Part shown: positions 24,387 through 34,317 of the stretch, one piece after another
Layout of the letters: every line of letters starts with the position of its first letter
Numbering within the stretch: position 1 is the first letter of the stretch
Assembly: GCF_030409225.1 (NCBI RefSeq)
Contig: NZ_JAUFPK010000001.1
Location: forward strand, 864,191-928,190
Direction: 5' to 3'
DNA: 64,000 bases
From: Aquisalimonas lutea
Lineage (GTDB): Bacteria > Pseudomonadota > Gammaproteobacteria > Nitrococcales > Aquisalimonadaceae
Notes under the pieces: generated by a model
What the model was told of the DNA's origin: nothing
What the model saw: the letters and a program-made list of their open reading frames with translations, nothing else
Database searches by the model: none
Position numbers and translations under genes: made by a program

Positions 24387-24718
24387 CTCCGGTTCCCGCC
24401 GTCGGTCTGGTAGGTGACCCAGGCCAGGTAGTCGTTCAGCCCGTGGGTCACCGGTACCGCGATGATCTCCGGCACCTCGTCCGGGTGCAGACGCAGGATG
24501 GTCTCCTCCAGACGCCGCCAGGCCGCGCGCGTGGTCTTCATGATGAGCAGCGTCTCCGCATCCCGGTGCACCTCCCCCTTCCAGGCGTAGACGGACGTCA
24601 GGCCCGGCACGATGTTGGCGCAGGCCGCGTGCCCGTCGGCGATCAGGGTCTCGGCGATCTCGCCGGCGACCGTGGTGTCGGGGCAGGTGCAGAAAGCCAT
24701 CAGGTGCTCGCTGTCCAT
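24383..24718 (-). CDS. cutA: divalent-cation tolerance protein CutA
   Basis: CutA is a small trimeric cytoplasmic protein linked genetically to copper tolerance; its biochemical role is unsettled. The 111-residue sequence has the family pattern: MAFCTCPDTTVAGEIAETLI, GHAACANIVPGLTSVYAWKG, ETLLIMKTT and HPDEVPEIIAVPV. The start at 24718 is supported by GGAGAGGT. An in-frame extension of 49 residues upstream is not conserved in character and is rejected. The cutA-dsbD overlap is a common gammaproteobacterial arrangement. Confidence 0.95.
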   Translation of the reverse strand: MDSEHLMAFCTCPDTTVAGEIAETLIADGHAACANIVPGLTSVYAWKGEVHRDAETLLIMKTTRAAWRRLEETILRLHPDEVPEIIAVPVTHGLNDYLAWVTYQTDGGNRS

Positions 24719-24908
24719 GGTGACCTCTCCGTTGCGGTGTTGGTTCAGTCGCTGTGCCGGTCCGGAGGTATCGGCCGTTGCCGCGCCTTGTTCCGGGGGC
24801 GCTGGGGCCCGGCACCGGCGGTGGATGCCTGCCGGCCTTGAATTGTACCAGCGCCGCCCCGACATCGGACCCGTCGCGTCAGGGCACGTGCGGGCGGTGG
24901 AGGCACTC

Positions 24909-24936
24909 TTGACTCATTGTCCGCCGCAATTATCAT
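24909..24936 (+). promoter_or_regulatory. sigma-70 promoter of groES-groEL
   Basis: TTGACT (24909-24914), 16 bases, TATCAT (24931-24936). The CIRCE operator begins at the last base of the -10 element, so a bound repressor would cover the transcription start. It lies about 80 bases upstream of groES. Confidence 0.75.
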
Positions 24937-24962
24937 TAGCACTCACAAAGAGGGAGTGCTAA
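24936..24962. promoter_or_regulatory. CIRCE operator (HrcA binding site)
   Basis: TTAGCACTC, nine bases, GAGTGCTAA is an exact match to the CIRCE consensus inverted repeat. It overlaps the start region of the groES promoter. HrcA, not encoded in this window, would repress groESL through it and release it on heat shock. Confidence 0.95.
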
Positions 24963-25017
24963 CAACACTTGGTACCAATCGGGCGCACGCCCGCCAACGC
25001 ATTAGGAGAGAGGTCCG

Positions 25018-25308
25018 ATGAACATTCGTCCTTTGCATGATCGCGTGATCATCAAGCGTATGGAAGAAGAGCGCACCACGCCGGGTGGCATCGTCATCCC
25101 CGACAGCGCCGCGGAGAAGCCCATCAAGGGCGAAGTGGTCGCCATCGGCAAGGGCAAGCCCCAGGAAAACGGCGAAGTCCGCCCGCTGGACGTCAAGGTC
25201 GGCGACAAGGTGCTCTTCGGCAAGTACGCCGGCACCGAGGTCAAGGTCGAGGGCGAGGACCTGCTGGTCATGCGCGAAGAAGACGTCATGGCCGTGATCG
25301 AGGGCTGA
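25018..25308 (+). CDS. groES: co-chaperonin GroES
   Basis: GroES is the heptameric lid of the GroEL chaperonin. The 96-residue sequence is canonical: [18 protein letters not shown], the mobile loop around [14 protein letters not shown], and [21 protein letters not shown] strong GGAGAGAGG ribosome site precedes it. It is the first gene of the CIRCE-controlled operon, 52 bp upstream of groEL. Confidence 0.99.
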   Translation: MNIRPLHDRVIIKRMEEERTTPGGIVIPDSAAEKPIKGEVVAIGKGKPQENGEVRPLDVKVGDKVLFGKYAGTEVKVEGEDLLVMREEDVMAVIEG

Positions 25309-25315
25309 GGCCTGA

Positions 25316-27019
<1,704 letters not shown>

Positions 27020-27050
27020 GCCGTCCGGCGTCCCGACGCCCGATCCACGA

Positions 27051-27077
27051 GACCCCGCTTCGGCGGGGTCTTTTTTT
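27051..27077 (+). terminator. rho-independent terminator of groES-groEL
   Basis: A perfect 8-bp stem (GACCCCGC / GCGGGGTC) with a TTCG tetraloop is followed by seven T residues. This is a textbook intrinsic terminator. Confidence 0.95.
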
Positions 27078-27160
27078 GTCCCGGCGGCGTGCACGAACGC
27101 TGGATTTACCGGGCCGGGGCTCAGTACGATGCCGGAACCGGCACGGATACAGGAGGCCCC

Positions 27161-30058
27161 GTGAGCAACGCCAGCGAACTCATCGACCGTGCCATGTCCC
27201 GCCTGCCCAGGATGCTCCGGGACCAGGTCGCCGAGTGGCTGGCGGACTACCAGGACGTGGGCGAGCTGCCCGCCGCCGACCTGCCGCTGCAGTCCCTGCC
27301 CATGGTCTGGGCCTCCAGCTCCTACGTGGCCCGGTCGTGCATCCGCGAGCCGGAGCTGCTCCACGATCTGGTGACCAGCGGCGACCTGGAGCGGCCCTAC
27401 GACGACGGCGAGTACGCCGCCCGGATCCAGCGGGCGCTCGCCGGGGTCACCGACGAGGACACGCTCAACGGCGAGCTCCGCCGTTTCCGCCGTCGCGCGC
27501 TGGTGCGTATCGCCTGGCGGGATCTCGCCGGCTGGGCCGGCCTGGAGGAGACGCTCCGGGAGCTCTCGGATCACGCCGACGCCTGCCTTGGTGCCGTGGT
27601 CTCGTGGCACGAGACCCGGCTGCGCGAGCGCTTCGGCACGCCGCGGGATGACGCGGGCCGCGCCGTGGGCTTCTACGTGCTCGGCCTGGGCAAGCTGGGG
27701 GGGAGGGAGCTCAACTACTCCTCGGACATCGACCTCATCTTCGGCTTCGCCGCCCCCGGCGAGACCGACGGCGAGCGCCGGTCCCTGGCCAACCAGGAGT
27801 TCTTCACCCGTCTCGGCCAGAAGGTCATCAACAGCCTCAACGCACAGCTCATCGACGGGTTCGTCTTCCGCGTGGACATGCGCCTGCGCCCCTACGGCGA
27901 GTCCGGGCCGCTGGTGATGCACAGCGATCAGCTGGAGACGTACTACGAGTCCCAGGGGCGCGAGTGGGAACGCTACGCCATGATCAAGGCACGCGTGGTC
28001 GCCGGCGACCGCGAGGCGGGCGACGCCATGCTCCAGGCGCTGCGGCCGTTCGTCTACCGGCGTTACCTGGATTACGGCGCCCTGGAGTCGTTGCGCGAGA
28101 TGAAGGGCATGATCGCCGCGGAGGTTGCGCGCCGGCGTCTGGAGCACAATATCAAGCTGGGCGCCGGCGGCATCCGCGAGGTGGAGTTCATCGGGCAGGC
28201 ATTCCAGCTCATCCGCGGCGGGCGCGAGCGGGGCCTGCAGGAGCGCAGCATCATCCGCGTGCTGGAGTACCTCGGGCAGCACAACGCCCTGCCCGGCTTC
28301 GCCGTGCGCCAGCTCCTGGAGGGCTACGAGTTCCTCCGTCGCACCGAGAACCGGCTGCAGGCCATGAAGGACAAGCAGACCCACGTACTCCCCGAGGACC
28401 CGTTCGATCAGCAGCGCCTGGCCTACAGCATGGGCTTCGACCACTGGGACCGGTTCCAGGAGCGTCTGGCGGAGGTGCGGCGGCATGTCCACGACCATTT
28501 CGACCAGGTGTTCGCGGCGCCCCAGGCGGAGCATGGGCGCCAGGAGCACGAGCAGCCCGAGCTCGGCGATGTCTGGAGCGGGACGGTCACCGGCGAGGCC
28601 GCGGAGGCGGTGCTGGGCGCCAACGGCTTCGAGGCGCCGTCGGAATGCCTCGAGCGGATCAACGCGTTCCGCGACGGCTCCCATTGCCGCTCGCTGACGG
28701 AGACCGGGCGCGGCCGCCTCGACCGCCTGATGCCGCTGCTCCTCGGCGCCATCGCCGCCGCCGAGCGTCCCGACGCCACCCTGGCGCGCGTGCTGGACCT
28801 GCTCGAGGCCATCGTCCGGCGCACGGCCTACCTGGCGCTGCTGGTGGAGCACCCCATGGCCCTGTCGCAGCTGGTGAAGCTGTGCTCCGCCAGTCCCTGG
28901 ATCGCGCGCCATCTGGCGCTCTACCCCATGCTCCTGGACGAGCTTCTGGACCCGCGCACGCTGTACGCGCCCCTGCGCCGCCAGGCCCTGGCCCGGGAGC
29001 TGCGCGAGCGCCTGGACGCCGCGCCCGGCGACGACCTGGAGCAGCGCATGGAGGTGCTGCGGCAGTTCAAGCAGGCGAACACCCTGCGCGTGGCCGCCTC
29101 GGACGTGGCCGGGGTGATGCCGCTCATGGTGGTGAGCGATCACCTGGTGGATATCGCCGAGGTGGTTCTCGCCGAGGTGCTGGACCTTGCCTGGAGTCAT
29201 CTGGAGGCCCGTCACGGCCGGCCCACGTGCCGGGTCGACGGCGAGGCAGCGTACCCCGGCTTCGGCATCGTCGCCTACGGCAAGCTGGGCGGCCTGGAGC
29301 TGGGCTACGGCTCCGATCTGGACCTGGTGTTCCTCCATGACAGCCGCGGCGAGGACCAGGTGACCGACGGCGACCGGCCGGTGGACAACAACGTGTTCTT
29401 CATGCGCCTGGCCCAGCGCATCATCCACATCCTGGGCGCCACCATGGCCGGCGGCGTGCTCTACGAGACGGACACGCGCCTGCGCCCCAGCGGCCGTGCC
29501 GGGCTGCTGGCGACGACGCTGGAGGGATTCCGCGACTACCAGCAGGAAAAGGCCTGGACCTGGGAGCACCAGGCGCTGGTACGGGCCCGCTACGTGGCCG
29601 GCCCCGAGGCCCTGGGCGAAGCCTTCGAAGGCGTCCGGCGGGAGGTCCTGGCGCAGGAGCGGGATGCCGACACCCTGCGGCGGGAAGTCCGGGACATGCG
29701 CGAGCGCATGCGCTCGGAGAAGGGCTCCCGGGAAGCCGGCCAGTTCAGCATCAAGCAGGACCGGGGCGGTATCGCGGATATCGAATTTATGGTGCAATAT
29801 GGCGTCCTGTCGGGGGCTGCACGCGCGCCCCGGCTCCTTCGCTATACCGATAACATCCGCCTTCTGGGCGAGCTGAGCGAAGCGGGCTGGATCAGCCGGG
29901 ACGAGGCCGGGTTGCTGGTGGACGCCTACCGGGCCTACCGGGCGCGTGTGCACTACCTGACCCTGCAGGAGGAGCCGGCCGTGGTTCCGGCAGAGGTGTT
30001 CGGCGAGCTCAGCGGCCAGGTAGCGGAGATCTGGCAGCGGCTGATGGACGACGACTGA
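27161..30058 (+). CDS. glnE: bifunctional glutamine synthetase adenylyltransferase / adenylyl-removing enzyme
   Basis: GlnE adds AMP to glutamine synthetase to switch it off and removes it again, under control of PII proteins. The 965-residue protein contains two nucleotidyltransferase domains. The N-terminal removase has GKLGGRELNYSSDIDLIFGF, and the C-terminal transferase has GKLGGLELGYGSDLDLVFLH; each carries the catalytic D-x-D pair. I chose GTG at 27161 because AGGAGG stands just before it (4-base spacing); the next ATG is 33 bases inside. It follows the groEL terminator. Its product works with glnK in this same window. Confidence 0.97.
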   Translation: MSNASELIDRAMSRLPRMLRDQVAEWLADYQDVGELPAADLPLQSLPMVWASSSYVARSCIREPELLHDLVTSGDLERPYDDGEYAARIQRALAGVTDEDTLNGELRRFRRRALVRIAWRDLAGWAGLEETLRELSDHADACLGAVVSWHETRLRERFGTPRDDAGRAVGFYVLGLGKLGGRELNYSSDIDLIFGFAAPGETDGERRSLANQEFFTRLGQKVINSLNAQLIDGFVFRVDMRLRPYGESGPLVMHSDQLETYYESQGREWERYAMIKARVVAGDREAGDAMLQALRPFVYRRYLDYGALESLREMKGMIAAEVARRRLEHNIKLGAGGIREVEFIGQAFQLIRGGRERGLQERSIIRVLEYLGQHNALPGFAVRQLLEGYEFLRRTENRLQAMKDKQTHVLPEDPFDQQRLAYSMGFDHWDRFQERLAEVRRHVHDHFDQVFAAPQAEHGRQEHEQPELGDVWSGTVTGEAAEAVLGANGFEAPSECLERINAFRDGSHCRSLTETGRGRLDRLMPLLLGAIAAAERPDATLARVLDLLEAIVRRTAYLALLVEHPMALSQLVKLCSASPWIARHLALYPMLLDELLDPRTLYAPLRRQALARELRERLDAAPGDDLEQRMEVLRQFKQANTLRVAASDVAGVMPLMVVSDHLVDIAEVVLAEVLDLAWSHLEARHGRPTCRVDGEAAYPGFGIVAYGKLGGLELGYGSDLDLVFLHDSRGEDQVTDGDRPVDNNVFFMRLAQRIIHILGATMAGGVLYETDTRLRPSGRAGLLATTLEGFRDYQQEKAWTWEHQALVRARYVAGPEALGEAFEGVRREVLAQERDADTLRREVRDMRERMRSEKGSREAGQFSIKQDRGGIADIEFMVQYGVLSGAARAPRLLRYTDNIRLLGELSEAGWISRDEAGLLVDAYRAYRARVHYLTLQEEPAVVPAEVFGELSGQVAEIWQRLMDDD

Positions 30059-30133
30059 CGGGACCGGTGCGGGCGCCGGATCGTACAATCAGACACCCGC
30101 GGCGTGCGGGCAAGAGCGTGAGGAGAGCCTGCC

Positions 30134-31054
30134 ATGGGGATGGAGGATCGCGACGGCATCATCTGGATGGACGGTGAGCTGCGGCCGTGGCGTGATGCGC
30201 GCGTGCACGTACTGACCCATACCCTGCACTACGGCATGGGCGTCTTCGAGGGCATCCGCGCTTACCATACCGACCGCGGCACGGCGGTGTTCCGGTTGCG
30301 GGAGCATACCCGCCGGCTGTTCGATTCCGCCAAGATCCTGGGCATGACCATTCCGCACACGCCGGACGAGATCAACGACGCCATCCTGCGCTGCATCCGC
30401 GAGAACAACCTCGCCAGCGCCTACGTCCGGCCCATGAGCTTCCTCGGCTCCGAGGGCATGGGCCTGCACGCCGACGGCCTCCAGGTCCACACCATCATCG
30501 CCGCCTGGGAATGGGGTGCGTACCTGGGTGCCGAGAACATCGAGCGCGGCATCCGCATCAAGACGTCATCGTTCAGCCGGCACTACGTCAACTCCACCAT
30601 GTGCCGGGCCAAGGCCAACGGCAACTACATCAACTCCATGCTGGCGCTCAAGGAGGCCACCGACGCCGGCTACGACGAGGCGCTGCTGCTGGACACCGAC
30701 GGCTTCGTCTGCGAGGGCTCCGGCGAGAACTTCTTCATGATCCGCGACGGCGTGCTGATCACCCCGGAACTGGCCGGCGCGCTGGGCGGCATCACCCGGG
30801 ATACGGTGCTGCAGCTGGCGCGGGACATCGAGCTGCCGGTGCAGGAGAAGCGCATTACCCGCGACGAGGTCTACACCGCGGACGAGGCCTTCTTCACCGG
30901 TACGGCCGCCGAGGTGACCCCCATTCGCGAGCTCGACGGCCGGCAGATCGGCGCGGGCAAGCGCGGCCCGATCACGGAGCGCCTGCAGTCCATGTATTTC
31001 GATCAGGTGGAAGGGCGCCGCAGCGCCTACGACGAGTGGCTGACCTTCGTCTGA
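30134..31054 (+). CDS. ilvE: branched-chain amino acid aminotransferase
   Basis: IlvE performs the last step of leucine, isoleucine and valine synthesis, using glutamate as amino donor. The 306-residue fold-type IV PLP enzyme has the conserved HYGMGVFEGIRAY segment. The PLP-binding lysine is Lys160 in CRAKANGNYINSM, and the cofactor phosphate region is EGSGENFFMIRDG. A GGAGAG ribosome site precedes the ATG. It sits 20 bp upstream of the small zinc-finger gene, which is likely translated from the same mRNA. Confidence 0.96.
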   Translation: MGMEDRDGIIWMDGELRPWRDARVHVLTHTLHYGMGVFEGIRAYHTDRGTAVFRLREHTRRLFDSAKILGMTIPHTPDEINDAILRCIRENNLASAYVRPMSFLGSEGMGLHADGLQVHTIIAAWEWGAYLGAENIERGIRIKTSSFSRHYVNSTMCRAKANGNYINSMLALKEATDAGYDEALLLDTDGFVCEGSGENFFMIRDGVLITPELAGALGGITRDTVLQLARDIELPVQEKRITRDEVYTADEAFFTGTAAEVTPIRELDGRQIGAGKRGPITERLQSMYFDQVEGRRSAYDEWLTFV

Positions 31055-31074
31055 CCCGACCGGGAGGAATCGCA

Positions 31075-31329
31075 GTGGCTGATCCACAGACCCACGATCG
31101 CACGGATCTCATCCAGCCCAACGCCGAGAACCGCTACGAGATCACCAAGGCGGACCTGCCGCTGTCCTGCCCCATGCCGGGCATGTACCTGTGGAACTCG
31201 CACCCCAAGGTCTACCTGCCCATCCACAAGACGGGCGAGGCCAAGTGCCCCTACTGCGGCGCCGAGTTCTATATCCGGGATTTCGACCCGGCGGACGAGG
31301 AGCTCGTGCGCCTGAGCCGGCGCGACTGA
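31075..31329 (+). CDS. small zinc-finger (zf-CHCC type) protein
   Basis: This 84-residue protein carries one CHCC zinc site: Cys32 (LSCPMPG), His43 (NSHPKVYLPI) and Cys58-x2-Cys61 (KCPYCGAEF). This is the fold found in the NDUFS6 subunit of respiratory complex I and in short bacterial proteins of unknown role that often follow ilvE in gammaproteobacteria. The start is GTG at 31075 with a GGGAGGA ribosome site. The biological role is unknown; electron-transfer or structural function is only suggested by the fold. Confidence 0.85.
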   Translation: MADPQTHDRTDLIQPNAENRYEITKADLPLSCPMPGMYLWNSHPKVYLPIHKTGEAKCPYCGAEFYIRDFDPADEELVRLSRRD

Positions 31330-31363
31330 GGCGGCAGCCGGGCCGGCGGCGGGCAGCGCGGAT

Positions 31364-32050
31364 TCAGGCCCCGGCGGAGGCTGTCTCCGGCGGGTCGAAG
31401 CGGTAGCCCAGCAGGTCCAGGTCCCGCTGGTAGTGGCGCGCGACCAGCTCCGCCAGCTCATCGGTGTAGTAGCGGCGGTAGTCCTCCCGGTCGTCCGCCC
31501 GGCGCAGGTGGGGCAGGGCCGGGGCGGTAACGCCGATGTGCTCGCAGATGCGGTTGAAATCCGCCTGCAGCCGCTCGTAGCGGCCGATGAAGTCCACGAT
31601 CAGCTCCCCGCGCAGGTTCACCAGGTACTCGTGCTGGCGCTCGGCGGAGATGTCCAGCATGAAGTCGTAGGGGCGCTCCGGGTCGAACTTGCGCCGCAGG
31701 AAGTCCTCGAAGGTGAGGATGCCGGCCAGCACCTCGGGCTTCTCCCGCTGGATGTGATGGTAAGAGCTCACCTGCAGGTCCCACGGGTTGCGCACCACGG
31801 TGAACTTGAAAAAGCCCTCGAAGACCTCCGTGGGCAGCATTTCCAGCGCCGCGATGGCCTTGGCGTGCCGCGGGAACTTCAGCCCCAGCTTGTGGCGCGG
31901 CCGGGTCATCTGGCTGGCCACGCTGGCCAGGCCCAGGGGCACGGAGTACCACCCGCCCCAGCGGTACTTGCGCAGGGCCGCGCGCACGCTGGTGCCGCCG
32001 GTCTTGGCGATGTGGACGAACAGGAAGTTCCTGCTGTAGGAGATCAGCAT
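31364..32050 (-). CDS. sulfotransferase family protein, probably envelope glycan
   Basis: This 228-residue protein fits the carbohydrate sulfotransferase (Sulfotransfer_2-like) pattern. The PAPS 5'-phosphosulfate loop is HIAKTGGTS (13-21), and the 3'-phosphate site is VVRNPWD (85-91) followed by a Ser region. It has no signal peptide and would act in the cytoplasm on a nucleotide sugar, lipid-linked glycan or LPS precursor. It is the last gene of a minus-strand run after a GT4 glycosyltransferase and an LpxL-like acyltransferase, next to LPS core genes. That context makes sulfated LPS or capsule the best guess, but the acceptor is unknown. Confidence 0.82.
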   Translation of the reverse strand: MLISYSRNFLFVHIAKTGGTSVRAALRKYRWGGWYSVPLGLASVASQMTRPRHKLGLKFPRHAKAIAALEMLPTEVFEGFFKFTVVRNPWDLQVSSYHHIQREKPEVLAGILTFEDFLRRKFDPERPYDFMLDISAERQHEYLVNLRGELIVDFIGRYERLQADFNRICEHIGVTAPALPHLRRADDREDYRRYYTDELAELVARHYQRDLDLLGYRFDPPETASAGA

Positions 32051-32101
32051 GATGCCTCCGGGCCCGGTGGGTGGCGATTATACGTCATCGTCCGCGGGGG
32101 C

Positions 32102-33235
32102 TCAGTACCCGAGCACCTCGAGATACCGGCGGGTGCTGGCCGGGAGCCGGTAGTCCGCCACCGCGGCCCGCAGGCGGGCGGGGTCCGGCGGACGATCCAG
32201 CGCATCGCCCATGGCTGCGGCCAGGGCGTGGGCGTCGCCCACCGGGACCAGCGGCGCGATGCGGCCGTGATCCAGGATCTCCGCCGGGCCGCTGGGGCAG
32301 TCGGTGGCCACCACCGGCGTCCCTGCGGCCATGGCTTCGACCAGCACGTTCGGCGCCCCTTCCCAGCGGGACGACAGCACGAAGACGCTGCTGCGCGCCA
32401 TCCAGGCCCAGGGATTGTCGCGGAAGCCGGGCATGGCGACATCCGCGCCGATGCCCAGCTCCCGTGCGAGGGTCTCCAGCCGGTCTCTCTCCGGGCCGTC
32501 GCCCAGCAGGATCAGCCGCCCGGGCCGGCTGCGCCGCAGTGCGGCGAAGGCGCGGAGCAGCGTGGCGAAGTCCTTCTGGGCGGTGAACCGCCCCACGCCG
32601 AGGAACACCGGGGCGTCGACGCTGGCCGGCAGCCACGGGTGAGCGGCCGGGGCCTGCGTGCGCGCCTCCAGGTCCGGCGGGATGGTCGGGTTCCGGATCA
32701 CGGTGAACCGCTCCCGCGGGATGTTGCCGATGCGGGCGAGATCGTCCGCCACCGCATCCGCCACCGTGACGATGGCGTCCGCCCAGGGGTAGAGCCAGCG
32801 CACGGGGAGGTACCGGGACCACCGCCGCAGGGCGCTCTTGCCCGCCAGGGAGCCGCTCAGGTGCATGCCCATGCGCAGCACCACCCGCGTGTCCACGCCG
32901 GTCAGGCGCCGGGCGAGCAGGGCGACCCGGCTGGCCCGGTCCTTGGCCACCAGCAGGGCCTTCGGGCGCTCGCGGCGCAGGTAGCGCATCACCGCCGGCA
33001 GGGCCTGGAGCGAGGTGCGCGCGTTCAGGTGGTGGATGCGCACGGCCGCGGGGATCCGGTCCAGGTGGCCGCCGCGGCCCTTGAGCAGCAGCAGGTCCAC
33101 CGCTACGCCCTCGGCGACGAACCCGTGCAGCAGGTTGGTCACCATGTTCTCCACGCCGCCGTCGCCGGTGAAGGCGATGAGCACTGCCAGCCGCTGCTGG
33201 CGCGCGGTCCCGGCCTCAGCGTCGGCGCCGGCCAT
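32102..33235 (-). CDS. GT4-family glycosyltransferase
   Basis: This 377-residue protein has the two-Rossmann GT-B layout. The N-terminal domain opens LAVLIAFTGDGGVENMVTNL. The C-terminal nucleotide-sugar domain has GVGRFTAQKDFATLLRAFA and the GT4 signature EGAPNVLVEAMAAGTPVVA, including the E-x7-E pair. It likely adds a sugar to LPS core or another envelope glycan. Its start overlaps the end of the acyltransferase gene by 20 bp, implying one transcript. Donor and acceptor cannot be named. Confidence 0.92.
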   Translation of the reverse strand: MAGADAEAGTARQQRLAVLIAFTGDGGVENMVTNLLHGFVAEGVAVDLLLLKGRGGHLDRIPAAVRIHHLNARTSLQALPAVMRYLRRERPKALLVAKDRASRVALLARRLTGVDTRVVLRMGMHLSGSLAGKSALRRWSRYLPVRWLYPWADAIVTVADAVADDLARIGNIPRERFTVIRNPTIPPDLEARTQAPAAHPWLPASVDAPVFLGVGRFTAQKDFATLLRAFAALRRSRPGRLILLGDGPERDRLETLARELGIGADVAMPGFRDNPWAWMARSSVFVLSSRWEGAPNVLVEAMAAGTPVVATDCPSGPAEILDHGRIAPLVPVGDAHALAAAMGDALDRPPDPARLRAAVADYRLPASTRRYLEVLGY

Positions 33236-34160
33236 AGAGGTCGTCCCCCTTGCGTTCCCGGCGCTTGAAGCGCTGGTGCATCCACAGGTACTGCCCGGGG
33301 TAGCGCCGCACGGCCTCTTCCAGCGTCCGGTTCATGCGCGTGGCGTCCGCCAGGTCGTCGCCGGAGGGAAAGCCGTCCAGGGGTGGCTGGAACTCGATGC
33401 GGTAGCTGCCGTCGCCCTCGCGGAAGAAGAACAGCGGGATCACCGTCGCCCGGCCCATGCGGCTGAGCCGGCTCAGCGCCGTCACCGTGGCGGCGGGGAC
33501 GCCGAAGAACGGCGCGAAGACGCTGTGGCGCCGGCCGTAGTCCTGGTCGCCGGCGTACCAGAGCATGCGGCCATCCTTCATGGCGCGCTTCATGCCGCGG
33601 ATGTCGTCCCGGGCCAGCGCGTCGACCACGTTGCGCCGCCGCGCCCGGTACATGGCGCGGTCCAGGACCGGGCGCTTGGTCATGGGCTTGTAGATGGCCA
33701 CTGTGGGGATGGCGTCGGGCAGCAGGCGGGCGCACAGCTCCACCGGCAGGAAATGCCCGGACATGGCGATGACCGGGTGGCCGGCCGCCATGGCCGCGTG
33801 GACGTGCTCCCGGCCCGCGACGGTGACCGGAATGCGCTCCACCTGCGGGCCGCCGTACCATGCCAGTGCGGTCTCCGCCAGGGCGCGGCCGGTGGCGCGG
33901 AAGTTTTCCCGCACCAGGGCCTCCCGGGCGGCGGCGTCCTTCTCCGGAAAGCACAGCTCCAGGTTCCTGCGTGCGATTCGGCGGCGCTCACGGGCGACAT
34001 GGTAGGCCGCCCCGCCGAGGGCCCCGCCCAGGCGCACGCCGATCCGCCACGGCAGGCGCGCCAGCAGCCACAGGCTGGCCAGCATGAGCACCTGGCCCCA
34101 GTTGTACGGGTGGGCAGGATGCGCCGGGAAGCTCCTGCGTTTGCGCCCGCGTTTCCCCAT
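33216..34160 (-). CDS. lipid A biosynthesis acyltransferase (LpxL/LpxM-like)
   Basis: This 314-residue protein is a late lipid A acyltransferase of the HtrB/MsbB family, which adds a secondary acyl chain. A hydrophobic anchor lies near residues 23-52, and the catalytic H-x4-E motif is SGHFLPVEL (His136, Glu141). It also contains GDQDYGRRHSVFAPFFG and RFKRRERKGDDLY near the C-terminus. The start at 34160 follows GGAGCAGCCG; an open frame extends 72 codons upstream but is basic, non-hydrophobic and unlike the family. It is divergent from hldE across 157 bp. Confidence 0.92.
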   Translation of the reverse strand: MGKRGRKRRSFPAHPAHPYNWGQVLMLASLWLLARLPWRIGVRLGGALGGAAYHVARERRRIARRNLELCFPEKDAAAREALVRENFRATGRALAETALAWYGGPQVERIPVTVAGREHVHAAMAAGHPVIAMSGHFLPVELCARLLPDAIPTVAIYKPMTKRPVLDRAMYRARRRNVVDALARDDIRGMKRAMKDGRMLWYAGDQDYGRRHSVFAPFFGVPAATVTALSRLSRMGRATVIPLFFFREGDGSYRIEFQPPLDGFPSGDDLADATRMNRTLEEAVRRYPGQYLWMHQRFKRRERKGDDLYGRRRR

Positions 34161-34317
34161 CGGCTGCTCCGGTGCCGGTTGCGTGGAGCGGATGGTACCA
34201 GCTCGCGCGCAGTGTTGAGCGTTTCCCTGGCGCCGCGACCGCGACGCCGGCGACAGACTCGCGGGCGCGGGATTCTGTAGAATTCCCGGATCGTTCGCCA
34301 GACAGGCAGGCCGGACC

